From positions 1-28,304 of the IMG/VR virus record IMGVR_UViG_3300029263_000551: a DNA stretch of 28,304 nt; one strand, given 5' to 3'. Source of the stretch: a virus. Positions 14,698 to 23,668 of this stretch are shown here, piece after piece. Numbering within the stretch: position 1 is the stretch's first letter; each line of letters begins with the position of its first letter. The notes below the pieces were generated by a model, which saw only the letters and a program-made list of their open reading frames with translations, was not told the DNA's origin and ran no database searches. A program made the position numbers and the translations under genes.

Positions 14698-15864
14698 ATG
14701 TCAAAATTTATATCAATACCAATATCAACTGAAATTAATTCTTCATTTACACTTGATGCTGAGTTAGTAATAAAAGGTAAACAAAGCGAAGCTATCGCAA
14801 GTGGTTCTTCAGATTCTATTGGTGCAACTCTTACAGCTTCAAATACTGCAACTGGTGTGGGATATCCAGACTCTGGTGCAGGTGTAGCAACGGTTGCTAC
14901 ATCAGGTACAGGTACAGGATTAACAGTTACTTATACGCAAACAGCAGGAGTAGTAGATGTAAATTCAGTTGTAGTAGTGACAGGTGGTATTAATTATCTA
15001 GTAGGTGATACATTTAGTATTGCAGGTGGTGATACTAATGCTGTTGGTGCAATATTAACAGTACAAACAGTAGTAAATAGATTGACAGATTCTAGTAAAG
15101 ACTTTGTTGCTTTAGGAGTTGCAGCAGGAGATTTTTGTTTTGATACAACAACTAATACTACTAGAATAATAGTATCAGTAGCAGCAACTTTTCTAACTTT
15201 AGATGGAACTTTCCCAGGAGGTAATAATTATTTTATTAAAAAACCATTAGTTGTAAGATCATCAACTGCTGATTTTTCAACACATCAAGTACAAGTTGGA
15301 GATATTGTAAGAAACATTTCAGATAATCTTTTTGCAAATGTTGCAGAAGTATTAAGTAACACAGAAATATTACTAGATGCTGATATTTTTAATACTGCAC
15401 AAAGATCAAATGCTAATTTCACTATTTCAGCTAAAGCTCAAGAACTATATAATTTTGATCAGCAATGGACTTCTAATGTAAAAGTAGGAGATTTTATTGT
15501 ATTTAGTTCTGGTGTTGTAAGTAAAGTAGAAGCTTTGGTTGGAACATTTTATAGAGTAAAATTATTTAAAAATGTAACAATTGATGATACTTTTAAAATT
15601 TATGACTCTTCTTTATCGAGTCCATTATTAGTTGCAGCAGATCATATTACAGTAGCAACAATAGATAGTACAACTTCAGTAAAATTATTTTGTTCTACAG
15701 ATTATACAATAACTTTAACAACTTCATCAGATGTTGACAAAACTGTTTTAACAGGTATTCAAAATGCTCAAATAGCAGCAGAAGGAAATGTTTCTGGAAC
15801 AGCTATATCTTTTGTACAAATAACACCATCGGATGTTGTAATTACAGGATCAGCAGTTGGATAA
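14698..15864 (+). CDS. Modular beta-rich virion protein (decoration/head-fibre-like)
   Basis: 388 residues from the ATG at 14698. The frame stays open back to 14629 but that part crosses a terminator and promoter, so the ATG is preferred. Residues ~43-125 are a Gly/Thr/Ser-rich block containing a G-x-x-Y-x-x-GD-x-x-x-I motif (GGINYLVGDTFSIAGG). Then come three copies of a ~45-residue beta module of the form 'F...V..GD.V......V..V.S.T.L.L': ~128-172, ~186-232 and ~251-290. The C-terminal ~60 residues are Ser/Thr/Val-rich. There are no membrane segments or catalytic residues. Its own promoter and terminators suggest high dosage, as for a decoration or head-fibre protein; this role is inferred from dosage and composition. 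Confidence 0.8.
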   Translation: MSKFISIPISTEINSSFTLDAELVIKGKQSEAIASGSSDSIGATLTASNTATGVGYPDSGAGVATVATSGTGTGLTVTYTQTAGVVDVNSVVVVTGGINYLVGDTFSIAGGDTNAVGAILTVQTVVNRLTDSSKDFVALGVAAGDFCFDTTTNTTRIIVSVAATFLTLDGTFPGGNNYFIKKPLVVRSSTADFSTHQVQVGDIVRNISDNLFANVAEVLSNTEILLDADIFNTAQRSNANFTISAKAQELYNFDQQWTSNVKVGDFIVFSSGVVSKVEALVGTFYRVKLFKNVTIDDTFKIYDSSLSSPLLVAADHITVATIDSTTSVKLFCSTDYTITLTTSSDVDKTVLTGIQNAQIAAEGNVSGTAISFVQITPSDVVITGSAVG

Positions 15865-15891
15865 AAATTAAATAATTTATTAAGATTATAG

Positions 15892-15926
15892 AGAGGTTTC
15901 AATAAAATGAAGCCTCTTTTTTTTTT
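15892..15926 (+). terminator. Rho-independent terminator
   Basis: The stem pairs AGAGGTTTC (15892-15900) with GAAGCCTCT (15909-15917), nine pairs with one G-U wobble and an eight-base loop. A ten-base T run follows (15917-15926). It is immediately followed by the next -7 box. Confidence 0.93.
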
Positions 15927-15927
15927 G

Positions 15928-15935
15928 TATCTTTG
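15928..15935 (+). promoter_or_regulatory. Candidate -7 box for ring-muzzle operon
   Basis: TATCTTTG, one base after the terminator T run. The predicted start point is near 15940, with a ~13-base leader to the ATG at 15953. No -33 TTG is visible at normal spacing. It would drive the ring, muzzle and following virion genes, which are nearly contiguous. Confidence 0.58.
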
Positions 15936-15952
15936 TGTAAACAAGATTAAAA

Positions 15953-16927
15953 ATGATAAATACAGTCAGAGCCACGGTAATGTCTATTGCTAATAAAAAC
16001 AACTACGGATACATAACTCCTAATGATTTTAATTTATATGCAAAACAAGCTCAATTAGATATATTTGAAGATTACTTTTATCAATATAACAGTTGGGTTG
16101 TAAAACAAAACGCAAGAGTATCTGGAAGTGGGTATGCTGATATTTTAAGAGGATTAGTAGAAGTAATCGATAGTTTTTCAGAAACAAGAGGATTAACAAA
16201 TACTGGAATTAATTTATTTAATTTACCAGAAGATTATTATTTAATTAATAAGATAAATTTATATCCTAATATAATTACTTCTTCTACTACAACAGCAGCT
16301 GCTCTTAACACATTAACAGATACAAATGCAACGTTTAATAACGGATCTGTACTACCAGGTCAGATAGTTTATAACTCTTCTTTAACAAGCGTTTCTAGTG
16401 GTGTAAGTGCATATGTAATAAGTGTTGATTCAGCTACACAATTAACTTTGTCTGCTAATCCATTTGGAACAGCAGCAACGATTGGAAATGGATATGTTAT
16501 TGCTACAACAGCAGGTATTAGAGAAATAGAAAGAGTTTCACAAAATAAAATATTTTATTTAAATTCATCTCATTTAACTTCTCCAACTACTTCATATCCA
16601 GCTTATGTTTTAGGTGGTGCTACTGCAGGTACATTTGGAAATACATTAACAGTATACCCAACAACAATTACTATTAGTAGTGGTATAGTTGTATCTCAAT
16701 ATATAAGATACCCATTAGATCCTAATTGGACTTACAGTTCTTTAACTGGTGGAGAACCAGTTTTTGATGAAGGTCAAGCTGATTATCAGGATTTTGAATT
16801 ACCAGAATCTGATGAACCTAATATAGTAAACAAAATATTACAATATGCAGGTGTTTCAATAAGAGAAGAACAAATAGTTGCTTTTGGACAATTACAAGAA
16901 AGTGAAGATAATACTCAACAAAATTAA
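15953..16927 (+). CDS. Ring/adaptor-type head-tail connector protein, crAss-like
   Basis: 324 residues. The N-terminal helical half (TVRATVMSIANKNNYGYITP, then FNLYAKQAQLDIFEDYFYQYN, then LFNLPEDYYLINKINLY) is the pattern I associate with crAss-like ring proteins, which stack under the portal and join it to the muzzle. Residues ~118-170 look like an inserted beta module (LTDTNATF...VLPGQIVYNSS...AYVISVDSATQLTLS) related to those in the preceding gene. The core seems to resume at REIERVSQNKIFYLNSSHLTSP, then YPAYVL. The C-terminus is acidic (ELPESDEPNIVNKILQYAG). It lies two bases before the next ring-type gene. Which ring of the stack it forms cannot be told from sequence alone. Confidence 0.75.
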   Translation: MINTVRATVMSIANKNNYGYITPNDFNLYAKQAQLDIFEDYFYQYNSWVVKQNARVSGSGYADILRGLVEVIDSFSETRGLTNTGINLFNLPEDYYLINKINLYPNIITSSTTTAAALNTLTDTNATFNNGSVLPGQIVYNSSLTSVSSGVSAYVISVDSATQLTLSANPFGTAATIGNGYVIATTAGIREIERVSQNKIFYLNSSHLTSPTTSYPAYVLGGATAGTFGNTLTVYPTTITISSGIVVSQYIRYPLDPNWTYSSLTGGEPVFDEGQADYQDFELPESDEPNIVNKILQYAGVSIREEQIVAFGQLQESEDNTQQN

Positions 16928-16929
16928 AT

Positions 16930-17853
16930 ATGGCTTATATAACTGACTATCAGTATTACGAAAATAATGGAACTGCACCTGAAGATTCTAATTGGGGATC
17001 TTATCAATATGTAACATTAGATGACATTGTAACTAACTTTATTTTAATGTATGTTGGTAATGATAAACTAATTAATAACGTAGAAAAATATAATATTTTA
17101 TTTCACGCAAAAAGAGGAATTCAAGAATTGAATTATGATGCTATGAAAGAAATTAAAATATTAGAATTAAATGTATCTGATCAATTAAGATTTATTTTGC
17201 CTCAAGATTATGTAAATTGGGTTAGAATATCTTTATACAAAAATGGTGTATTAATGCCATTAACTGAAAATATACAAACAAATTGGAGTGGAGCATATCT
17301 ACAAGATAATAATTATAGAATTTTATTTGATGAAAACGGTAATATTTTAAAACCTGAAAATTCTACTTTAGATATGGATAGAATTGCAAACACGCAAAAA
17401 TCTATTTATCTAAATGCAAACAGTCCACAAAATGGTAATGAAGGGTTTAATATTGATGGGATGTGGTATTTTGATTATAATATTGGTAATAGGTTTGGTT
17501 TAAATACAGAAACAGCAAACGCTAATCCTACATTTGTAATTGATAAAGCTTCAGGAGTAATTAATTTTAGCTCAGGAATGTCAGGAGAACTTTGTATTCT
17601 TGAATATGTTTCTGATGGTATGAAAAATGGTGTAGATTCTCAAATAAATTTAAATAAATTATTTGAAGATTTTATTTATGCCTATATAAAATATGCTATA
17701 TTAACCAGTAAATACGGAGTACAAGAATATATTATTAATAGAGCAAAAAAAGACAAAGCTGCTTTATTACGAAACGCAAAATTAAGATTAAGTAACATAC
17801 ACCCTGGTAGATTATTAATGAATCTAAGAGGTCAATCTAAATGGTTAAAATAA
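16930..17853 (+). CDS. Second ring/adaptor-type protein (P22 gp4/T7 gp11-like role)
   Basis: 307 residues. The N-terminus (TLDDIVTNFILMYVGNDKLI, then YNILFHAKRGIQELNYDAMKEIK) is a helical bundle followed by beta strands (LELNVSDQLRFILPQDYVNWVRISLYKNG). This is characteristic of tail-adaptor families next to the muzzle gene in crAss-like phages. The C-terminus is helical and basic (INRAKKDKAALLRNAKLRL), ending in RGQSKWLK. It starts two bases after the previous stop and ends one base before the muzzle start, so the three should be produced together. It is not obviously a paralogue of the preceding gene at sequence level. Confidence 0.75.
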   Translation: MAYITDYQYYENNGTAPEDSNWGSYQYVTLDDIVTNFILMYVGNDKLINNVEKYNILFHAKRGIQELNYDAMKEIKILELNVSDQLRFILPQDYVNWVRISLYKNGVLMPLTENIQTNWSGAYLQDNNYRILFDENGNILKPENSTLDMDRIANTQKSIYLNANSPQNGNEGFNIDGMWYFDYNIGNRFGLNTETANANPTFVIDKASGVINFSSGMSGELCILEYVSDGMKNGVDSQINLNKLFEDFIYAYIKYAILTSKYGVQEYIINRAKKDKAALLRNAKLRLSNIHPGRLLMNLRGQSKWLK

Positions 17854-17854
17854 T

Positions 17855-20800
17855 ATGCCTCAGTTTACAAGAAATTTTATAAAAGGAAGAATGAATAAAA
17901 GCGTTGATGAGCGATTAGTTGCTCAAGGCGAATATATTGATGCTTTAAATTGTAGATTAGGTTCTACTGAAAATACAGAAATTGGAGCTGTAGAAAATTC
18001 TTTAGGAAATTCTACGTTAACTATTTTAACATATGAAGGTCAAGCTTTAAGTGATAAATCTAAATGTATTGGTTCATTTGAAGATGGAGGTACAGAAACT
18101 TTATATTGGTTTGTAAATGATCCAGCTAATGAAACTTCAAGTACTGGTAAAGTAGATATGATAGTTTCATATAATACTAATTTAGATTTACTTTTTTATC
18201 ACGTTATTTCTACTAGTCTTTTAAATTTTAATAATTTAAATTTAGTTACTGGTATTAATTTAATAGATGGGTTATTATTTTTTACTGATAATTTAAATGC
18301 TCCAAGAAAAATAAATGTAAATAGAACCTATCCATATCCTATAAGTGATGTTGATCAAATATTTGAACAAGACATTGGTGTTATTTTAGCACCGCCTTTA
18401 TTTGCACCTACATTAACGCCTATTCAACAAGGTGGTGGAGAAAATTTTATGAAAGATATTATGATATCTTTTGCTTATAGATACAAATATGAAGATAATG
18501 AGTATTCAGCAATATCACCATTTTCCCCAATATCATTTACTCCAGGACCATTTTCATTAGATTTTGCTACTTATAATAATGCTTCAATGGAAAATGTTTT
18601 CAATAGTGTTATTGTAGAGTTTAATACTGGTGGTAGAAATGTTGTAGGAATTGATTTATTATTTAAAAATTCTGAAATGGTAACAGTAAATGTTATCGAA
18701 AAATTTAATAAAGTTGATCAAGGTTGGTTAGATAATATTAATCAAACTTTTCAATTTACTAATCAAAAAATTTATACAGTACTTCCTGCAGCACAAATGC
18801 TAAGATTGTATGATAATGTACCTAGATATGCTCAAGCTCAAACAATAATGGGCAATAGATTAATGTATGGTAATTATATAGATGGATATAATATTACAAA
18901 TTCAGCTGGTCAAAGTGTATATTTAGATTATACATTAGAAAGAGTAAGCGAATCATTAGGTGCAGGTGAAAAAGATTCTGTTAATACTGCTTTTACTTAT
19001 ACAATAAATGGAGCTGTAAATCAATTAAATGCAACTGCAAGTTATGATACTACAGGTTTTGCTTTAATAACAGGATCACAAATAGGTATTTCATTTAATT
19101 TTGGACACGGACAATTTTCTGGATCAGCAACTTATATAGATGGTAATGAACCTCTTAATGAATTTGTTGGAACATTTTTATTTACTCTTCAACAAAATTT
19201 TGACAATGCACACGATATGGTTACTAGTCAAGCTTTTATAGATGGTATAACTACATTTGTAGCTCCTTCTTCATCTAATTGTTTTCCTATCAAATGTTCT
19301 TCAGGATGTACAAACGGTTCTTCTGTTACAGATTTAATTAACTGTGGTATTGTTACTAATGCAGCAGGTGGATGGGAAAAAGTTGGTTTTGGATTGTCAG
19401 GAATTGATCAGGGTATTGTAATTACTTCTACTCCAGGTAGTAATGTTTTTACATTAACTCCTCAAGCATTAAAATTTGAAGCATATAATCAAGCAACTGT
19501 ACCACCTACAGCTTTAGGTGTTTTTGCTTTTGAATACCTTACTATTAGACAATCAGAACTTCTTTATAGTTTAGATTCTTCTAGAAAAACATTACATAGT
19601 GATAGAGATTATGAAGTAGCAGTTGTTTATGAAGATGAGTATGGTAGAGCTAGTACTGCTTTAGTGGATATAAATAACACTATTTATATGCCTTGTGAAA
19701 ATTCTATTACTAAAAACACAATAAAAATAACATTAAGTAGTTATCCTCCATTTTGGGCAAAAAAATACAAGTTTGTATTAAAACCATCTAAAGATGAATA
19801 TCGTACAGTATTTTCAAACATATTTTTTCCAGAAGAAGAAACTGGTAATGTGTGGTTTAAACTAGAAGGAGACAATAAAAGTAAAGTAGTTTTAGATGAA
19901 AATTTAAAAGTAAAAGCTGATACTACAGGAGCAGTATTAAGATGTGTTGAAACTAAAGTTTTAGATTACGGATCTCAAGTTAAAGATTTTTTATGTGCTA
20001 GAGATAGCAATGGCGTTAAAGTAGATCCAGATTGTACACAACCAGGTGGAGTATATATGCAATTAAGACCTTCAAATTTTGCAGCTGCAATAGCACCAGA
20101 TTCTTTGATAAATACAGGTCAAGAAACTTGTAGTTCAGGTGATTTTTGTGCTGTTAAATATAGTGTTTCAATTAAAAATCCTGATAGTACTGGAGCAACT
20201 GATGAATTTATTCCTTACACAATACCAGCAGGTAGTATTGTTACTATAATACTAACCGAGAGTAGATCTAGAAGAGGAAACAGATGTGGTGCTAAAAAGT
20301 ATAATTATAATAAAACATTTACCGCTGGTCAAGACTACGAAAGTATGTATGCTTTTGTAGAAGGTCAAAATATTGATTTAACAAATGGTTCAACTGATGG
20401 TACAACTGATGATGGTGGTCCAAACAATATAAATCAACCTAGTACATTATATTCATTTTTTACTAGATTAGCTACTGATTCGCAGTCATATGTTACTTTT
20501 CAAACTGATGCTGCAAATGGAAAAATGTATTTAGTTCATCAAACAGGGACACAAAAATGTCGTGGTTTAGATATAAGAAATTCTTATGCAACAGTAGAAT
20601 TAATTGTTCAAAGAGCAACTACATTAATGATATTTGAAACTGAAGCAAAAGATGCTAATACAGAATTGTATTTTGAAAACGAACAAGTTTTTGATATAAC
20701 TTCTGGTAATCATCAATCTGGTTCAAATACTACAGATCAAAATCAAACTAGTTTATTACCTGCTATTATTAATTTAACATTTTCTAATGCATTTGTTTTT

Positions 20801-22693
20801 GGTAATGGTTGTGAGTCTAATAGGGTTTTAGATGCTTTAACAACTCAAAGTTTTACTTTGGGAGAAAAAGTAACTGCAGTTTCTGAAGAGGATTATAAAG
20901 AAAATTTACGATTTGCTGACATAACTTATAGTGGAAACTTTAATTTAGAAACGAACGTTAATAAACTAAATGAATTTAATTTAGCTTTAGCTAATTTTAA
21001 ATCTTTAGAATCATCATTTGGTCCTATAAGAAAATTACACGCAAGACAAACAGATATTTTAACATTACAAGAAGATAAAATCTCATATGTATTAGTAGAA
21101 AAGAATCTTTTATCTGATGCAGCCGCTGGTGGAGCTATTGCTTCTATACCAGAAGTTTTAGGAACTCAATTAGCTCGTATAGAAGAATATGGTATTAGTA
21201 ATAACCCTGAAAGTTTTGCTCATTATGGGTATGATGTATTTTTTACAGATGCTAAAAGAAGTTCTGTATTAAATTTAAGAGGTGGAATTAGTGCTAAGTC
21301 TGACAAATTAGAAGTAATATCTAATCAAGGTATGCGTAGTTGGTTTAGAGATTTATTTACTGATGATTTTAATACACAAAAATTAGGAGGTTATGATCCA
21401 TATATGGATGAATATGTACTAAGCAGTAACTCTAGTATTGTACCTGTTGAACCAACTAAAAGAGATTGTGGATATAATATAAGACAAACGTTATCGAGTA
21501 AAGCAGTTGTTTTTGACCTTAATTGTACTTCAACTATAGGTATTGTATCAGTTGTTTATAATTTTACTGCAGGTTCGGCTGTACTATTAATTAATTATAA
21601 TGGTATAGATGTAGTTAATCAAACAATTTCAGGAACAGGAACATTAACGTGGAATAAAAATCAAGCATTCCCAGTTGGTGCACAGGTAACAATTACACCT
21701 ACCGCAGCAACTTATTCTGTTACTATTGGATGTCCTTCAACGGAAAATCTAACTGTAAAACGTATTGTTATTAATGAAAGTGGCGATGCTTCTTTAACTT
21801 CTTCTATAAGATACAGATGGTCAGATGGTGTTACAACCAGTCCTTTTCAAAGTGACAATATTATATTAGAAGAAGATGGTACTTCTTTATTTGCTTCTCA
21901 AACTGGTCCTGCATCGTTTGGTACTATTCCAACATCTGGATCAACTGTGACAATGCAAAACTTACAACCAAGTGGAGATACATTTATTTTTGATCCTTTA
22001 TCGGATAAATTTAAATATTTAGTTTCTAATGTTAATTATAACGAAGCTGATATTAATACATTAATACCATTGTTGAATACTGCTACCCCTATTACGTTAA
22101 CTGGTTTAAATACTTATTCAGCTCCTTTTACATATAGTAATGCAGCTAACAATGATTATTTATATTTAGTTTGGGATTATAGAGTATCTACTGCAATTGA
22201 GTTATGTTATGATGCTTCCTCTTCTACTTCATCTTGTTGTGATTGCGGAACTGATGCACCTACTTGTCCAGATAGAACTTTAGTTTTTCAAGTGTGTAAT
22301 AGTAACTCTGCTAAAGATGATAATTTTGATGTATATTTAAATAACAACTACATAGGAGCATTAGATTTAAATTCTAATACACAAGCTGGATCAGTATTTA
22401 TTGCATCTAATAATGCAAGTTCTACAATTGTAACTAGTGATTTTGTTTGTCCTTTAAACCTTATGGTTACATATAGATTCAACCCTAATTTTGTAGTGGG
22501 TGGTGCTAATACTTTAGAGTTAAGGAATACTCAATCAAATAATAATGGTAACTTTGGTTCTATAGGATTAAGAAACTATTTAACAACAGGTAATAATTTA
22601 ACAAGTCCTTGTGTTGTAACTGATTTAGTTTATTCTGGATCAACAGGTCAGAGTTTTAATATATCATTTAACTACACGGAGTGTTGTCCTTAA
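17855..22693 (+). CDS. Muzzle/tail stabilisation protein (P22 gp10-like role, crAss-like)
   Basis: 1612 residues. The N-terminus QFTRNFIKGRMNKSVDERLV, then GEYIDALN and IGAVENSLGN, is the hallmark opening of the large 'stabilisation/muzzle' family of Bacteroidota phages. That protein forms the tail tip below the rings and holds the genome in. A second conserved block lies near residues ~1060-1190: LHARQTDILTLQEDKISYVL, YGISNNPESFAHYGYDVFFTD, ISNQGMRSWF and LGGYDPYMDEYVL. The last ~400 residues seem to be separate beta domains: one beginning RDCGYNIRQTLSSKAVVF, and a Cys-rich linker (SSTSSCCDCGTDAPTCPD). A final sandwich follows (KDDNFDVYLNNNYIGALDL...NTLELRNTQSN). The C-terminus is ECCP. Such C-terminal additions may be surface-exposed and variable. 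No enzymatic motif is visible. Confidence 0.83.
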   Translation: MPQFTRNFIKGRMNKSVDERLVAQGEYIDALNCRLGSTENTEIGAVENSLGNSTLTILTYEGQALSDKSKCIGSFEDGGTETLYWFVNDPANETSSTGKVDMIVSYNTNLDLLFYHVISTSLLNFNNLNLVTGINLIDGLLFFTDNLNAPRKINVNRTYPYPISDVDQIFEQDIGVILAPPLFAPTLTPIQQGGGENFMKDIMISFAYRYKYEDNEYSAISPFSPISFTPGPFSLDFATYNNASMENVFNSVIVEFNTGGRNVVGIDLLFKNSEMVTVNVIEKFNKVDQGWLDNINQTFQFTNQKIYTVLPAAQMLRLYDNVPRYAQAQTIMGNRLMYGNYIDGYNITNSAGQSVYLDYTLERVSESLGAGEKDSVNTAFTYTINGAVNQLNATASYDTTGFALITGSQIGISFNFGHGQFSGSATYIDGNEPLNEFVGTFLFTLQQNFDNAHDMVTSQAFIDGITTFVAPSSSNCFPIKCSSGCTNGSSVTDLINCGIVTNAAGGWEKVGFGLSGIDQGIVITSTPGSNVFTLTPQALKFEAYNQATVPPTALGVFAFEYLTIRQSELLYSLDSSRKTLHSDRDYEVAVVYEDEYGRASTALVDINNTIYMPCENSITKNTIKITLSSYPPFWAKKYKFVLKPSKDEYRTVFSNIFFPEEETGNVWFKLEGDNKSKVVLDENLKVKADTTGAVLRCVETKVLDYGSQVKDFLCARDSNGVKVDPDCTQPGGVYMQLRPSNFAAAIAPDSLINTGQETCSSGDFCAVKYSVSIKNPDSTGATDEFIPYTIPAGSIVTIILTESRSRRGNRCGAKKYNYNKTFTAGQDYESMYAFVEGQNIDLTNGSTDGTTDDGGPNNINQPSTLYSFFTRLATDSQSYVTFQTDAANGKMYLVHQTGTQKCRGLDIRNSYATVELIVQRATTLMIFETEAKDANTELYFENEQVFDITSGNHQSGSNTTDQNQTSLLPAIINLTFSNAFVFGNGCESNRVLDALTTQSFTLGEKVTAVSEEDYKENLRFADITYSGNFNLETNVNKLNEFNLALANFKSLESSFGPIRKLHARQTDILTLQEDKISYVLVEKNLLSDAAAGGAIASIPEVLGTQLARIEEYGISNNPESFAHYGYDVFFTDAKRSSVLNLRGGISAKSDKLEVISNQGMRSWFRDLFTDDFNTQKLGGYDPYMDEYVLSSNSSIVPVEPTKRDCGYNIRQTLSSKAVVFDLNCTSTIGIVSVVYNFTAGSAVLLINYNGIDVVNQTISGTGTLTWNKNQAFPVGAQVTITPTAATYSVTIGCPSTENLTVKRIVINESGDASLTSSIRYRWSDGVTTSPFQSDNIILEEDGTSLFASQTGPASFGTIPTSGSTVTMQNLQPSGDTFIFDPLSDKFKYLVSNVNYNEADINTLIPLLNTATPITLTGLNTYSAPFTYSNAANNDYLYLVWDYRVSTAIELCYDASSSTSSCCDCGTDAPTCPDRTLVFQVCNSNSAKDDNFDVYLNNNYIGALDLNSNTQAGSVFIASNNASSTIVTSDFVCPLNLMVTYRFNPNFVVGGANTLELRNTQSNNNGNFGSIGLRNYLTTGNNLTSPCVVTDLVYSGSTGQSFNISFNYTECCP

Positions 22694-22724
22694 ATGATGA
22701 GTGTGAACATAACAATTATATGAT

Positions 22725-23648
22725 ATGAGTGTAGTAAATAAGTTTATAGATTCAGTAAGTTTTTTAACTGCAAACGCAGTCTATGATGATGTTAATTTAA
22801 CAATTAAATCCGCTGATGGTTTTTATCAATTTGGTGGACAATATAGACAACAGTTAAGTGGGTTATTATTATCTTCTAATGTATGTGCTGATTGTTTTAC
22901 ATTTGATTCTTTAGATTATGTTTCTACGGTATCTCAAGATCTTTGTTGTTTAACGCAAACATCTGTACAATATTATTATCCAAATGGTTTAACTTTTTTA
23001 AATACTACAAATATATTTACTGATGTTAATTTAACTACAATAGCACCAGATGGATTCTATGGAGAACCAGCTGGAAACCAATATAGGCAAATGACTGGTA
23101 GTGTTTTAGCAGCGGTAGCATCTTGCTCTGCTTGTTATAGTGCTGTTAATTTAGAATTTAATGTAACTTCTGCAAATGATTTATGTTGTGTTAGTAGAGT
23201 AACTTCTTCATACTTTGTTGATTATGGATCTTCATTATCTACTACTAGTAATGTATATACAGATACATCAGGTACTGTTGCAGCCGCAGGGTTTTATAGA
23301 ACTCCTGGTACAACAAGTTATAGACAAATTACTGGTTCTACATTAGGATCTTTAAGTGTTTGTCCATCTTGTGGAGCAGCTAATACCTCTTTCTTTGTAA
23401 CAGCAGGAACTTCTACTTTAGCCGATGGTATGTGTGGAATTAATACTAGTCAACTTTTATATCATAATGGATCAGGAACTTTACCTCAAGTCGGTGATAT
23501 TATTTATTCAGGATCTTCTCCTGGATCATCAACTGTTACGTGGAGTAACTACAGAGGAATTGGTCCATCTGACGTTGGAGGTGGTGCAACTGAGTCTGCA
23601 ACAGTAAATGCTTCAGGAGCTGTTTTACTTATAGCGATTTGTCCATAA
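22725..23648 (+). CDS. Cysteine-patterned 80-residue repeat virion protein
   Basis: 307 residues built of three ~80-residue repeats plus a partial fourth. Each repeat reads N-x-[YF]-x-D..DGFY/AGFY, YRQ-x-[LT]-[ST]-G, CxxC, a strand, then DLCC or GMCG. Landmarks: YRQ at 40, 120 and 199; CxxC at 54-57, 134-137 and 213-216; CC at 74-75 and 154-155, with a single Cys at 237. The partial fourth repeat has LLYHNGSGTLPQVGDIIYSG, a motif I associate with surface or virion proteins of Bacteroidota and their phages. The sequence is hydrophilic and beta-rich, without a signal peptide. It follows the muzzle gene, whose C-terminus is also Cys-rich, so it may attach to the tail tip. Function is unknown; host-binding or tail decoration is inference. 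Confidence 0.8.
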   Translation: MSVVNKFIDSVSFLTANAVYDDVNLTIKSADGFYQFGGQYRQQLSGLLLSSNVCADCFTFDSLDYVSTVSQDLCCLTQTSVQYYYPNGLTFLNTTNIFTDVNLTTIAPDGFYGEPAGNQYRQMTGSVLAAVASCSACYSAVNLEFNVTSANDLCCVSRVTSSYFVDYGSSLSTTSNVYTDTSGTVAAAGFYRTPGTTSYRQITGSTLGSLSVCPSCGAANTSFFVTAGTSTLADGMCGINTSQLLYHNGSGTLPQVGDIIYSGSSPGSSTVTWSNYRGIGPSDVGGGATESATVNASGAVLLIAICP

Positions 23649-23668
23649 TAATAAATAAATAAATAAAT

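Noticed and set aside
22694-22723. Nine-codon mini-gene between muzzle and cysteine-repeat genes (ATGATGAGTGTG...TGA)
   Set aside because: It echoes the start of the next gene (ATGAGTGT), but is too short to support; chance or a small duplication of the start region is equally likely.
23646-23668. AAAT tandem repeat before the 249-residue gene
   Set aside because: It is simply an A-rich leader of the sort seen before many Bacteroidota starts; it is too short to be a meaningful repeat.
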